Positions 22,763-49,904 of a DNA stretch of 64,000 nucleotides are shown piece after piece (within the stretch, counting starts at the first letter, position 1; the number at the start of each line of letters is the position of its first letter). The DNA is from Ridgeia piscesae (lineage: Eukaryota; Annelida; Polychaeta; Sabellida; Siboglinidae), in contig JAODUO010000143.1 in the NCBI GenBank assembly GCA_025642075.2, positions 457,501-521,500 of the forward strand. Reading direction: 5' to 3'. The translations under genes and the position numbers were made by a program. Under the pieces are notes generated by a model, which was not told the origin of the DNA, made no database searches, and was given only the letters and a program-made list of their open reading frames with translations.

Positions 22763-23859
22763 CCGTGTTGTAAAAGACCATTCCTGCAGCGGTGGATTTT
22801 GTAAAACAGTCTTGGAAGAAAGAGGGCAATTATTTTGGACAGCATTCACACTGTCACCGGCGCACGTGGGCTCTCAGCCTCGCACACAGATGCGATGTTT
22901 ACATAGTCATAGGCTAGCCTGTCATTAAATGGGACAGGGGTTATCTGCGTTCTAATGCTAATTTATCACGTATGCCAAGTAACAATTTTCAGGCACAACC
23001 TAAACTAAGAAATGTTTTTCATGACAGACAGGTATAGTTTCAAGCCCCCCCTGTATACCTGTCAAAACAATAAAAGTCATGAATTCGATTTCTTTGGCCT
23101 TGCTTTAGTCTCAATGCAATTATGCAAAAATTGACTATTAATAGAAAGTGTCAATGAGTAAATCAATTATTAATATTAAATATGAAAAAGTTTGTTTTTA
23201 TACTGTCCGAGCTCATAAAATGTAGTTTTACGTTTTTGTTTTATATTATTTTTCGAATTTAAATTGTCTTTATTATGTGATATGTAGAAGAGACACAACA
23301 CTGACAGAAGACGTTGACTGTAGTCATTAAGGTTGATATTTAATTTCTCAAAATATGTAGTAATCCATGTAATAGTCTATAAATGAATGTGCTAAAATTT
23401 TAATTCTGAAAAAATTATATTTAAAAAAACATGCAACATAATAGCTTCAGAAAGTCTTCATGATGTCACTCCTGTCGAAACTTGATCTTCTAAAGCAATG
23501 AGCACATCGGTAGCAGCATATTACAATATTCGGGCCAGTAACTTTTGAGGGGGCCAGTAACTTTTCAAATCTACTGGCCCCCGGGCCAGTGGATACAAAA
23601 GCTTAATGTCAAAGCCTGTCATGCTGACTGTTTTATATTGGATGTTTCACTAAATTATTTGTTGCAATAAAACAAAACAAATAGGAAACGTAGCCTCAAA
23701 AGCTCAGCATAACAAAATACTTAACTTTGGCCTAGATCGTATATTGACCAGTTTACTGATCATTCTACATTTTGGTGACTGGTGAGACAGGGTCAATGGC
23801 AATACTGGCAAAGTTCATTCCATACTACACTTCAACCTGACTTGACTAAAACTAGATGG

Positions 23860-24257
23860 CACCTATGTAGAATTTGGACCCACCTCAATTTTGCCATTGT
23901 AACTGTATCTCAGCATTGATACTTGATTTTGTTAATTCAATCATTTAACATCATCTTGCGCATATTTATGTTTTATAAACATCGCGTTGTAGCAGACTTT
24001 TGAGGCCGAAAAGACAGCGCCGTCGGCATAAACAAATGGTTTATAGCTCATTCCATGTGCACGGCCAGTAATACATGCACTGCTGCGCTTGCAACTGGCA
24101 CAAATTGGAGTGCTCAAAATGCGAAACATAAATATACCGGGGGATGCTGATTGATCATGTTTATGATTAGAAATTGTGTGAGGTATCCAATTATAGGCAA
24201 ATATACACTTATAATGGCAAAATTGAGGTATCCGAAACTCCGAAATCTACATAAGTG
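23860..24257. mobile_element. MITE family X, copy 1
   Basis: About 400 bases. Ends CACCTATGTAGAATTTGG and, reversed, GGCACTTATGTAGATTTCGG are imperfect inverted repeats, each followed by CCTCAATTTTGCCATT. Closely related to the copy at 42.6 kb. Confidence 0.75.
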
Positions 24258-26100
24258 CCAAATAGACTTTTACCGGTTCTGGACAGAACCAGCTAACAAA
24301 GCAGGTAACCGCAAACAAATGGAGTAAAGATAATCACGTTTACAAATCAAAGAGAGTTTAGTTTTAATTGCAATGTGTACCCATTTTAGCATGAGAATCG
24401 TAAGTCTCGTGTAGTGGCAGATTAGGTAAGAAAAAGCGGGGAACAGAACTGCAAAGTCAAAACACGACAAAAGATTCACGAAGTAAACACACCGGAAATG
24501 TCACATTATCGGCGCCCATTTAATATCGTTAAACGCCGTGCCTCAATAGACATGCTCATTTTATAACGGACAGTATTCTCACTGTTGTTGTTATTGTTAA
24601 ATTCGCTAACAATTAAGACTAGTTGGGACGAGCCCCGTTATGACAATGTCGAGGTTTCTGTGACAAGGCTAGAGCCTTGATTGAAGGTTTTTAACCCGAC
24701 TGCAAGTGCAAGCGAATGACTTGCTGTCAGTGTCAATGCATGACTCAATGACAATTAATTCACTCTGCTAATAATTATACATCACCTGGAACGGTAGTTC
24801 ATTGAGACATAAACAGGAGAAGCACTCCTCTCATAAATAAGATTAAAATATATCTACCTAGATGATGTCTGTCCATGTAATATCGCGGATGAAAAGCATT
24901 GGCATCGCAGTCGCCATCGCGTTTCACGAGTTTGACCAATCCGAGCGATTGGCTAATCGCACTACGATTTGACGAAGGGCAACTATTACCCAATCGCACA
25001 ACAGGTTTGAACAATGTAGGCCTATCCGTTTGTATTTCAGAAGGATTTCATCTAGATCACGAGCGTCGCTATGTTTGTAACATACTATCAAAAACTATAA
25101 AGTACAATAAAAAAATAAAGGTTCAGTGTTTGGTCATTTGTTTTATTTAGAATTGATTGATTTAATTATGTTTAAAATATACCTTGATAGATCGATCGAG
25201 ACTCATATGCACAGTTGCACACACGCACGCACACACACCATTCCAGGTTGATTGTGGGTAGATCCCTATTCTGGTATCAGACTGCACATTCCGTACATTG
25301 TTGTAGTGTCAATGGGAGTGTTGAACATTTGTTGTTATCAAAGTGGGGTGCTGTTGAAGATTTCTCATTGCTGACGGGGGGGGGAGAGAGGGCACTTCTA
25401 AATCTTTGCCGTTCTTTTACCATTTAAAATTAAACCTACCTCAAAGTGAAACTCCTTCTCCGAAGCAGCCTCATTTGCTTCACTGGAAGGGGTGTACACA
25501 AAATAAACACTTATATATCACCCCCCCGCCCACGGTATCGCACACACGAGGTAGAAATAAGTCTATAAGTTATATAATTTTACTGTTTTTTGTTTTGCAA
25601 AAGAAATGGATGCTCTCTTGTGCATGATTGATAACAATAAATCTGCTAGTATTTATTATTTACCCCTGTAAGGCGTCAGTAGCTACATACTGGTGTTGTA
25701 CCCTGTTCGGTATTTCACAGACCCAAAAAGAATAATACCACAACTGTTGGGAGCACAGTCGAGTGGGTCGGAGAGAAAGACCACAACTAAGTCTATGCGA
25801 GGTGATTACAGGTGACACAATCGCACCAGCATGTGTGCTTTTTACCGATACAGGCAATTTGGGAGGTATGACAGTCCTAAGTTTTGAAATAGCGGCATGT
25901 GTAACTAAAATACTGTACCCTGTAAGTACATTACCATTCAACTCAAGCTTCTTCAGTTGCTGAGTCAACTCTGTGGAATACACTCCCTGGAATACACTTC
26001 CTGGAATATACTTCCTGGAATATACTTCCTTCAGTTAAAAACATTAACTTGGCTGAGTGACCCCCACCAATAGAGTAGTGATATAGTTAGTATTGGTGAT
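24258..26100. other. Intergenic, no clear gene
   Basis: Open frames are short and lack conserved features. Contains a G run near 25376, a C run near 25520 and a few CTGGAATA-ACTTC tandem copies near 25985. Confidence 0.5.
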
Positions 26101-26154
26101 TGGTAATATCTTTAGGATTGGTAGGCCAGCATGCTTGCTGTGTATATGTATCTA

Positions 26155-26215
26155 TTGTATATATATTATATATATATATATATATACAATATATATATAT
26201 ATATATATATGCATG
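26155..26215. repeat. (TA)n microsatellite
   Basis: Interrupted TA/TATATA tract. Confidence 0.9.
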
Positions 26216-26869
26216 TGTGTCTGTGTATGTGGTCAATTACACAATTAAAGGGTAGAAAAATTCAATTAAGTTGGCCTATCTCAATCCTCACGTCTTACAT
26301 TGCTGCTTTGTACAGGAGGCTGTATGTGACAACGAGCACATAAACATTATTACATTTCACTGCATCTGATAACCTCCTTGTTAACCTCGTCATTTAACCC
26401 CCCCCCAGCTTCTTGACATACATACCCATCCAACTCTTGGCAAGTTTGCACTGTCCTTGACTATGAGAATGCTAAATCCACTGGTTTTGATACTCCAATG
26501 AGCTCACATTCTGAGGATAATGGCACTATTGAAGTTACTTATTTACTATTATTACAGTCAGACTCAACGTGATGCACCCAAACTTCTTAGAACATATCAC
26601 TACCTAACAACCAGACGCCACCATCTCCTAAACACTGACACGACAATCAAGAAACATAACAACTCAAGAAACAAATGCATTTTATTTCTTACATTTCCTT
26701 GTAAAAATATGGAAAAAACCTGTGATCAATGACTGTGTAACACAGCCACTGCTTTTATCTACATGCATACATGTTAGTATATATGCTAAATAATTAACAA
26801 CTTCACACACTGATATGGTCACACATTATATATCACAATGTCCATGTGTTCGTTCATCTTAAAGTGGGG

Positions 26870-27150
26870 GAATCTGTTCCTAGGTTTTACTTTTTTATTA
26901 CAGTATACATGTTGAAGGTTTACTGCCTGTCAGATTGTGTTTACCTGGTAGTTATTTAATTAAGCTTGGAACAATGTCACAATTTGACAGATTCCACCCA
27001 CAATATGTTCAACTGGTAAACAAAACATCCAGTTTCAAAACAAAAAAACTGATTGGCAATAATGCAGAGGCGAGCAGTGTTATCCACAGTACCCCTTGAT
27101 GTTTAACTTTCCCATGTTCTAGGCAACAGACTTCCTGTTACAAATTACTG
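26870..27150 (+). repeat. Dispersed element, copy 2
   Basis: Same blocks as copy 1 (ATGTTGAAGGTTTACTGCCT, ATCCAGTTTCAAAAC, TTCTAGGCAACAGACTTCCT), with scattered changes. Confidence 0.7.
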
Positions 27151-27589
27151 CTCTGCCATATCTGAGCTGAGAATTTAACATATTTCAGAAATGCACACAA
27201 CAAACAAAATTAATATACATGGAATGTACTAGTCATATATGCAAACTATTTATGTTGTAAGAAATTAACTCACTTTGAAGCATTATTTGAAATGTGTGAC
27301 ATTTGATCCATCGTCTTGGGATCTTGGTCATGAACTGGTGTATGCATCAGATGTTGGCTGTAGAGGGCTGGCAGGTGGTGTCTCTCGTCTCTGTTCACAG
27401 GAGAGGCTCTCTGGTTGATTAAGTTGCCTCCTTCACTTTTCTCTTGTGCCAGTTTTGGTCTTGAGACAGTTTTTTGGCATTACCCATTGAAATATCATCA
27501 TAATAATGCTCCAAAATAAGTTAATTTCTTACAATATAAAATTAATCTCTGTTTGAATGTATGTTAGGTATCTTTGATACTTAACAATC

Positions 27590-27632
27590 TGTGGTCTTTT
27601 TAAACTAGTGATAATTAAAAAGACCACAGTGA
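27590..27632. repeat. Short perfect hairpin
   Basis: TGTGGTCTTTTTAA is mirrored by TTAAAAAGACCACA (with a small insertion) around a 10-base loop, next to the element above. Confidence 0.6.
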
Positions 27633-27640
27633 AAGCATAA

Positions 27641-28397
27641 ACATCAGGATTGTTAACGAATGCATACAATACATTCGAATGTGTAACTTTATTTGAATGC
27701 AAACGCAAATGCCTTTTTCTATGAACACATTCAAATGCAAATGTTTGGTGGTTGCATTTGAATGTGAATGTTTATGGTTGTGTCCAAATGCGAATGTTCA
27801 TTTGTGTTATGCGTGTTATTGTGCTGTTGGCCTATATAAAAATATATGTACAGTTTAGCATGAAATATAAAAACCATAAGACTATATATTTTTAATAATA
27901 ATAATATACAAACATGATATTTAGTCTCAAATGCTCTTTTCAATATGCATAAATAAAAAATGACTATTTAAGGCCAACTGGAATAGCAGGGTTATCAACA
28001 GCATGTATTATAGGTGACTTGTATGATGTTAATAATCAAGATTATCTAATTACATAAAAGATGCTGGTTAGACATTACCTCGCAATTCATCAGTGGATGA
28101 GTGGGAAGCCATGTAGGAGTTTCCTATTGCCTTGTGTGAAAAGGAACACTGATTAGTAGGTTAGTGAGCTAGTGATTGGTTCAGAGAATCATTGGCACTG
28201 GCAGGACGGGTAACAATTATGTTTGCAACATGCTTGGCATTCGAATGTGAATGCAAATGGCTTGCATTTGAATGCAGATATTTATGGTTTGCATTCAAAT
28301 GTGCTGAAAATTGAACAACTGCATTCGAATGCACACAAAATTATCATTTACGAATGAGCATTTGAATGACGTTTGCATTCGTTAGCAAACCTGATGT
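27641..28397. mobile_element. Non-autonomous DNA transposon with CATTCGAATG sub-repeats
   Basis: Inverted ends of 24 bases with two mismatches: ACATCAGGATTGTTAACGAA against ACATCAGGTTTGCTAACGAA (reverse complement of the right end). Both ends carry many GCATTTGAATG / CATTCGAATG palindromic motifs, as in subterminal transposase-binding arrays. No coding capacity. Confidence 0.7.
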
Positions 28398-28599
28398 ACA
28401 TTCAAACATTTAGAGACAACATTTATGTTTTATGTACAACATGATATGATATTCAGCCAAACACTCACCTGTGCACTTTGTGCAATTATAAAAACAAAAC
28501 GTGTACATCTTAACTATTGTTACGCAAATCTGAAACATATTATGTTTTAAATTCATGTAACTCAGTTTTCTCGGGCAACAAACCATAATATTATTACAG

Positions 28600-28605
28600 T
28601 TTATT
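28600..28605 (-). terminator. Candidate poly(A) signal for the ADAD gene
   Basis: AATAAA on the minus strand about 300 bases beyond the ADAD stop codon. Hexamers are common in AT-rich DNA, so this is only a positional candidate. Confidence 0.35.
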
Positions 28606-28901
28606 GCTTGAGCAAAATATAAATGTTCTACGCAAACAAACATGTGTTCATCAGCAATTTGGCACAGTGAAATATGCAATGATAAAACACTACTTTGGCA
28701 ACTAACACAGTGAAACGGCTTCCTACAAAATCACCGGGTCATGTAATCACCAGGTCATGTAGCAACTGACGCGTCCAACACAGGCACCAACTTTGTCATC
28801 ATCTCAAATATCAATAAAAGTCTTACAAATGCAACTTTTCAATCATCAGTGCAATTCTTCAAACGGCTACTTTGTGATCTTCAACGCAACTGTTCTGGCC
28901 G

Positions 28902-42457
<13,556 letters not shown>

Positions 42458-42554
42458 GTTGGCCTCCTAAAACATAATACAATAATAATAAAATTTACAA
42501 AATAAAAATATTTAAATCTACAGATGATGCAGAACTTTTCAAACATGATGAGGA

Positions 42555-42966
42555 ACTTATATAGAATTTGGACCCACCTGAATTTTACCATTATAACAGT
42601 ATCTTTCCCAACATTTGATACTTGATTTTGTTAATTCAATCAATTAACATCATCTTGCGTATATTTATGTTTTATAAACAGCAGGTCTTAGCAGACTTTT
42701 GAGGTAGAAAAGACAGCGTGGTCGGCGTAAATAAACTGTTTATCGCTCATTCTGTGTGCACGGCCCAGTGACACATGCACCACTGTGCTAGGAATGGCAC
42801 AAATTATTTGTGTCTCAAAATGCAATATTTGTTATACATAAATATACATGGGAATGCTGATTGATCATGTTTAAGATTACAGTTTGTGTGAGGTATCCAA
42901 TGTAGGCAAATATATAGTTATAATGGAACAATTTAGGTAGGTCCGAACTCTGAATTCTATATAAGT
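42555..42966. mobile_element. MITE family X, copy 2 (ADAD 5' intron)
   Basis: Ends ACTTATATAGAATTTGGACC and, reversed, ACTTATATAGAATTCAGAG. Interior blocks shared with copy 1: GATACTTGATTTTGTTAATT, AACATCATCTTGCG, GCTGATTGATCATGTTTA. Confidence 0.75.
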
Positions 42967-43399
42967 GCCCATGATGAGATGTGTGGTAGAGCGGCTATTG
43001 TAAATATGCTTTTTTCACAATCACACAGTGGCAGTGCTGTCGCCGTGTCGGTGTTTTATACAACTATTACAACTTATATGAATCCTTCCAAAAAATTATA
43101 ACCTTGGAAAAGCTGGGATGAAATGACCGTTAACTCAACTACACGCTAATAAAACTTTACTATACATATTTACTAATGTATACTGCAAGAAATATGTTCG
43201 CCTTGTTCAACTTCCGCGTCGGACAAGGTGACAGGTTTAGCCGGCTAGTAAGGCCTCTGCATAGCGCGAGCGATAATACACTATAGTTCAAATTGTTAAC
43301 ATTTAACGCGTCTGTACACATTTTCAACTCGTACAGTGTGATAAAAATATTGAACGCCCAAAACTGTTTAGATTTCACACACTGTTTATAACACATTAC

Positions 43400-43570
43400 C
43401 TGTCTATATAATGGTTTTATTGCCCACAACGACACAAGCGTAAAAAAATACCAGCACGCGGTATTTAGCGCCGTCTAGCGGGTAAAGTTGTATTATATGG
43501 AGGCAGAGCTAGAGCGGTGGGATGTTGAAGACGTGAGACGCTTGTGGAAAACTTCTTTCATCAGCTGAAG
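43400..43570. promoter_or_regulatory. Possible bidirectional promoter and 5' non-coding exons
   Basis: On the minus strand CTATATAGACAG followed by GTAATG (exon edge 43400) could be the donor of a 5' UTR exon for the ADAD gene, whose start-codon exon opens with an acceptor. On the plus strand CAGCTGAAG followed by GTAATT (edge 43570) could be the donor of a 5' UTR exon running the other way, perhaps for the membrane-protein gene at 54.4 kb. The stretch is locally richer in GC than its surroundings. Inferred from splice-like motifs only. Confidence 0.3.
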
Positions 43571-45309
43571 GTAATTGCGCGGTTTAATTGATCGACTGAA
43601 GGCTAACGATCGTTTATCACTAATGGTAATCGGTGGTTGACTTCGTCTCGCATTTATTCATCCATTCGCTAGCACTGCCTGGTAAATGTTGAATTTAATT
43701 GAATGACGTTTTTTCAAGTTGCACATCTTTAATACTTCACTTGAAAAGTTGAATTCACATCACATGTCTGAGACTGAGTGTTCATTATTTTTTGGCGGTT
43801 TTTGCCGTTGGGCGTGGCTGCTGCCATTTTTATGCGTGATCATTCAGCAAACACTGCTAAACATTGTTTGTTCAAAATTATGATAATTGACTGTAAACAT
43901 GTATAGAATAACAATGGAAAACACTATATTTTTTAAATATAAATTGCATTAACAATTTTAGAATATTTTTTTAATCGAAAACATTGATGTACAATTTTAT
44001 TTTAGACACTCATTCAGTGCCTTAGTGGTCCAGTACCAAATCTCTAGATCTTATCCATTAAAAATTTGTTTTCAGAGTGACAGGCGCTGTTGATATTTAA
44101 TAATTGTGTTGCCATTTAAGCATTTTATAGAAGGCTAGTGATTTTAAATAAGTTTTTTTTATGTTTCACAAACAAATTTCTGTTCTCTTTGATGCTGGAT
44201 AAATAAATGTGTCAGCTTTCAGTTACTGTTATATCAAGCTGTCCCTTGAGTAGGCGAAAGATAAGTAATAGATAGTGAATTGGTAACCCTACTTCGCAGT
44301 TAAATTCAGTCACTGGTGTGGCCCTGCCTCCTTCCCCTTCATCCCACACCAGTTTCATATGCCACACTACAATGAGGCAGGAACTAATGCGAGAACATAT
44401 TTTTGCCAGTCATGACATCACCATTCGTTGTATCCAGAAATTTTACCAGTCCAAATAGAACTTTTGCAGTTGACAGATTCCTCGACAGTTGTGCCACACA
44501 CATTTGAACACACAAGTTGGTTATGCATACCAGGGGATGGGGGTCCAGGGGTAAGTGAACGTTTCTGGAAAGTAAGTAAGGATTTGGCATCTTATATGGT
44601 AGACCTACGTACTTATGTTCATATTTTGCACCAAAGATGGAGACTTCATTACGTAAAGTTCATTAAAAAGTATGAGTGCTTAATCAATAGAAGCATGAAC
44701 TTGTCAATTGTTGGCAGCATTAATCAAAATAATCAAATAGAACAGCACTACTAAGTATGCTAGCATATGTATTGATTAAGCCAGTCAGAATAATATTCGC
44801 TTTCATTGGAACAGAATACCAGATGGCAGAATAATTTTTTAACAAAGCACAAAATATTTCATTACGTAGCTACATAGATATTTTTAATTTAATAAAAATC
44901 TTTAGATCTACATAAAATCTATATTCAAGTTAAACGTTATTATTTTCTTGCAATTTAACAGTCAAATAAAATAAAGCTTTGGTTACCAAGTGCTAGTTTA
45001 TTTTAAATTTAATTTAATCTTACCAAATGGCTTACAAACTCACTAGCCATTTTGAGGATCTATTATTATTTATATAATTTGTTTACCTTGAATGACCTGG
45101 ACGGCTGGACCTCAGTTTTACGTCAAAATTATGAGGTTGCAGTCCACGTAACTAATGTTTATATTTACGTGGCATGTAATACAAATAACAAATGTCTGAC
45201 GTCATTGTTTAATACATTTCTTCCTAAATATACATGGACATTAGACATTACCAAATAAAATAATTGTTTTATCCTTCTTAATTTAAATGTTCAATATTGC
45301 ATTTGCATG
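43571..45309. other. Non-coding, no recognisable gene
   Basis: Short frames only. Either intergenic or the start of a long 5' intron of the membrane-protein gene. Confidence 0.45.
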
Positions 45310-45850
45310 TTAAAGGGATACTCCAATCAGTGAGAGGTTCACAGTATTAACTTACATATGTATAATATATTTGTTGTGCCTAGTAATTGTGCACAAAGAT
45401 CGTTAATAAATAATTAGTTGTAGTTTAGTGGTATCAAAAACATGCTATCTTAGATTCAAGACGCTGCCTTCTTGAAACTTATGTGCCAGTGACGTAAGCC
45501 AAATTGTTTACATCACTGGCGCATTGTTGAAAAAGGCAATGGATTCGCGGAATCTTGCTAAAAATTATGATAGTGATGTAAACAATCCACGACGTACTGG
45601 ATATATCAAATAACATTGTGCAGACATAGGATGTTCGAACATGCGTCAGTTACATAAGCGGTTTCCCGGTTTACGTCACTGGTGCATAAGTCTCAAGATG
45701 GCAGCGCCCTGAATCCAACATGGAGTTTTTCTGGTACTCTATAATTAATTGTTTATAATATCTTTCTGCACAATTACTATGCACAACCAATATAGTATAC
45801 ATATGTAAATAAATGCTGTGAATGTCTCACTGACTGGAGTATCCCTTTAA
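45310..45850. mobile_element. TTAA-flanked MITE with long inverted ends
   Basis: 541 bases including a TTAA at each outer edge. The ends form an imperfect inverted repeat of about 125 bases (AAAGGGATACTCCAATCAGT against AAAGGGATACTCCAGTCAGT from the other strand). TTAA duplication points to a piggyBac- or Kolobok-type transposase. Confidence 0.85.
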
Positions 45851-48800
45851 GCGAGACCCACATTAATGCACGAACACAGATGTACTGGGACCACAGGATT
45901 CCAGTCTTTTGATGTTATCATTACGGCACAAATGTTCCTTTCAAGTTTCAACCATAAACCATGTTTATGTACAGGTTTTATGTAATCACCAGATGGTTGC
46001 TTGATGGATGGATATCTAATCGATGCAGATATCGGCTCATGGCCCCCTGCAATGATTGTATCAGGACGTCATTTTATTGTTGTGAAGCAGAGAGAATTTG
46101 AGTGTTTTTACCTAGATGTGGTTGTCATCCTTGCATGCGAGTGACATCAATAGGCCATGTAAGTCTCGTGCTTGAAAAGCAGTGTTCATGCTTTGCCGGT
46201 AAGAATGGTCACAGAAATCAAGCATTTTAATTGATTATTATGGTCGTTGCCTTGGAATCGGCAGCTAGTACCACACTGGGTAGTTATGTTTAGTGATCTT
46301 GACAAGTAATGAAGAATGCCACATTTCATGCAGTATAATCTGTTTTTGGCAAATGTTTACATATGTTATGATTATGTGCATTTAGACAACTAGATTTAGA
46401 TATAAGTGCTTATTGAACTGTTGTGAAACCACAACATACAGCAATGTAAAATGCAAATCCCGTAAAAGATACATACGGTCTAAAATGCTTTGCTAGTAAG
46501 AATGATCACGGAAATCATGCATTTTAATAGATTATTATGGTGGTTGCCATGGCATCGGTGGCTAGTAATGACAAGTAATGAAGAATGCCATCTTTCACGC
46601 AGTACATCTGTGCTATCTGTGTTACGTAAATCGCTAGATATGTTTATCACAGTGTGGTAAACTCAATATTAAGTCGGACATTTATGATAAGAAAGATATA
46701 GCACAAAATAGTTATAATTTGATTTTCCTTGTATTCATCAGTCGGAAACTACAACTGTCATCCATCGTTAGAATATCATTCATGTCCTGTCCCCAGTCCG
46801 CTGCAGTCGCGCAGAGTCTCGCCATGTATCGTGACACACTTACAGGCTGGGTCAGGCCCTATACCAGCTCCTCTACACCTGGCACATCCCTTTGAAAAAT
46901 TCCTCTTTTACGTCAGCCAATGAAATCACCCACAAGGAGTGTTGTCATCTTCCAGTCATTTGACATCGTTTTGGGTGATTTCAGCCACATGCTGCTTGTG
47001 TTACATGCAATTTTTAGGATTCAAGTATTTGCGCTGTTAATTCCCACGGCTGATGCAGAGGTGACTGGCATAGTCAGTTGGTTTAATTTTATAGTTTAAC
47101 TGCGCTCACTTTCATGATTTGTGGAGAAATCAAGGGGTACAGCAGTTCAATGCAATGACCCCTGGCTTGGAACGATGCTGGTCATTTATTCAAGATGTTT
47201 CTTACCTGTAGCAGCAATCTGGGGCAGGCTTTGACTGCCAGCTCCTCGATGTATACATTTACTCCATTCCTCACTTACATTTTCTGGGAGTAAATTTGAG
47301 TTTGTAAGATTACAGGCAGTTGTCTGTAAAATTATATCCTGCAGTCTGTACTAATTCAAGGCGCAGTCTGTCATTACATTCAACAGTCTGTAATTTTACA
47401 TTGATCTGCTGCATTACATGCAATGCAGTGTAACATAGTACATTAATCTCACTCTGTATGGATCATTTATTTGTTACATGTAGTCCATACTATCACATAA
47501 GTTCATAACTTTGCTCTGCTCCATCTTCATTAAACTGCCAAAGATGGGGTCTGATTGAATCTGACAGAACAACCAAGCCAAACATTCACCGACTTCCATT
47601 CTCCCAAATGTGAATTCCTTCTCTCTGTCTGGTTTGCCATGGTGCACTGCACTGCACCTAATCTATTTTGCTGTTTGGCAAAAAAAATGGAATGACTCAG
47701 AGGACTGACTAGGAATCAGTGAGCCACATTCTTGCTTTGTTTCATGATAAATCGTCCGTCACTGCATATACAAAGTCCACTTGGACTTCTGATTACTTCA
47801 GTATCCGTGCTCTCTGCGGCCCACCCAGTCTGCCCCTCCGTGTCCGCCCGAATTGGGGGCGATTATGCCACAACTGCAAGACCATTTCCGGGTGTGTGAT
47901 TGATATTGGTGTCTAGTTTTCAGAAATAATTGGATTTGATGAAAATGTCATGTCGAAATTTGTGGAACAAATTCGTTTCAATTATTTTTTCACTTGTGTC
48001 ATGTATATTTGTGCCTACATAAACAATTGTTTTGTGTGTGAAATGTACTTAAAGTTTGACTGGAAGCTCTATGTTTGAAATTTAATCTGTTAAAATGTTA
48101 TAAAATTGATACTTTTATGCCTTAAATACTCATCTTTGGTTGCTCCCTTCACAATCATTTCATTTTGGTACTGGTATTTCAACATGGCATTCATAATTGG
48201 AATTGCAGTTTTTGGATTTGTAATTACAATGTACGTGTGTAATAGGAAGTGGTAGGCTGTAGTCGATATACCCAGGGGCATACCGGGTAATTGAAATTTA
48301 TACAATCTAAATTATCTAATTGACTCTGTCATCGGGTCCAACTTCATGTATCTACATGCTCCAATGTTCACACTCTCAAATATGAAAGTCTTATTTCATT
48401 TCCGCTCACATTAATTTATGGCTTTATATCCATTGATTTAGTTGAATACCACATAACAATATTACAGATTTTGAATAGACTTTGTATAGACTTTGAATAA
48501 CCACTTCTAAATCCTACAGTTCACCAGTCACTTAATAAAAAAGTCAACTGGTTTCATAAAAGTAAAATTAGAAGTCACACAACCCTACCGTCTTGATAGC
48601 TATCATAATGAAAATAATTTTCATTTTGACAGATTCCCATGAAATGCATTTACATGAATAATATCAGCATTGGTGTGTTGCTTGCACATTTAATAATCTG
48701 TCTGTAATGAAAAGTAATAGTTTGTTACTGGTTCTGAATTGTTGTTGCAAAGCTGTTGAAATCTGACAAAACACTAGAGATCTGTGTAATTAATGCCATC

Positions 48801-49190
48801 AGTATGATGTCACCAGCTCCAGGAACCATCATTTAAAAAGGTTTCCGTACTAAAAGCCACAAACATGCCTATAGAGCCCACACCCCTAAGGTTATGTTAT
48901 CTGTGCCTGGTATCTTAGCCACTTCAGTCTAAGGTTGCCATGCATCATTGTCATTTGCACTTGAGTGACTCAGATGGCATGTGGAAAAGATTATCAGAAT
49001 TTTTTTCTATAGGCAGCTAGTGGTCTCTGTGGTTGAGGAAGTTTATGACACTCGTGCATTAGACCAAAAATGGGTTGTCCCAAGAGAGTACATCTTTGTT
49101 CCCCACCAACTGCATGGTCACGGACAGCTCCTGGTGTAGCTGTGACTTTGGGCCAGTGATGGAGTGTTTTATCGGTGGTCCTGTTGTGTA
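45851..49190. other. Non-coding, short internal duplication near 46.2-46.6 kb
   Basis: AAGAATG-TCACAGAAATCA-GCATTTTAAT at about 46200-46235 recurs at 46497-46527 with TTATTATGGT following in both. No gene seen. Confidence 0.5.
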
Positions 49191-49199
49191 GGAATAATT

Positions 49200-49545
49200 G
49201 GATTCTGTTAAAATTGTAAGTAGTAAATTGTAACAGGAAGTCTGCTGTCTAGAACATGGGTAAGTGAAACATCAAAGGGTAGCGTCATTAACTGTGCTTG
49301 CCTCTGCATTATTGCCAATACATTTTGTTTAGAAACTGGATGTTTATTTACCATTTGAATGTGTTGCACTTGCAGGCAGAATCTTTCAAATTGTGAACAT
49401 TATCCTGAACTTACTAGAGTGTAACTAAGCACAAATTGGCACGCAGTAACCCTTCAGTGTATGTGCATGTTGTAGTCATAAGAACATAATATTAAATGAG
49501 AAAAAATTAATCTAGGAGCAGGCACCCTCACTTTAAATAGTTCAA
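49200..49545 (-). repeat. Dispersed element, copy 3 (inverted)
   Basis: Reverse-complement copy: AGGAAGTCTGCTGTCTAGAA, GAAACTGGATG and GGAGCAGGCACCCTCACTTT correspond to the copy 1 blocks read from the other strand. Confidence 0.65.
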
Positions 49546-49904
49546 CGTTTTCCGGAGAGGGGGGGGGAGAAACGGAAGAAATGAGTCAAGTTGATATTTG
49601 TGACTGTCACAGCCTGGTCTTGATTAAGGTGGCTGACCTGTGTCAGTGAGCCCCATGAGTGTGCACATAGCAGACACTTAGGGGCCCATTGTGTTCCCTC
49701 ACACACAGTCTACATCTGCAGAGAATTACTGACACCGGATCTAGTCACATCAACCTGACGCGGTCATGTTGCAGCTTGCTAACAATCTGACTCCAGAATC
49801 CAGATCATTTCTAGAAATGTCTTACTTGCATATTGTGTGCTGGTTCATATTGTTGGGTATTTCCATTTATATTAAGTACGTTGTTCTGGTTGATATCAGT
49901 ATCA

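Larger units (their letters stand above)
20689..23618. mobile_element. Outer DNA element with GGGCCAGT-rich ends, interrupted by a hAT fossil
   Basis: Left end CAGGGCTCGATGACCCG and right end (reverse complement) CAGGCTTTGACATTAAGC face each other, both followed by repeated GGGCCAGT and CTACTGGCC motifs. A 5-base TCATG flanks each side. Class probably hAT-like; the interior is decayed. Confidence 0.5.

Noticed and set aside
28410..28679. Small 89-codon minus-strand frame behind the ADAD stop
   Set aside because: No conserved features; lies in the probable ADAD 3' UTR.
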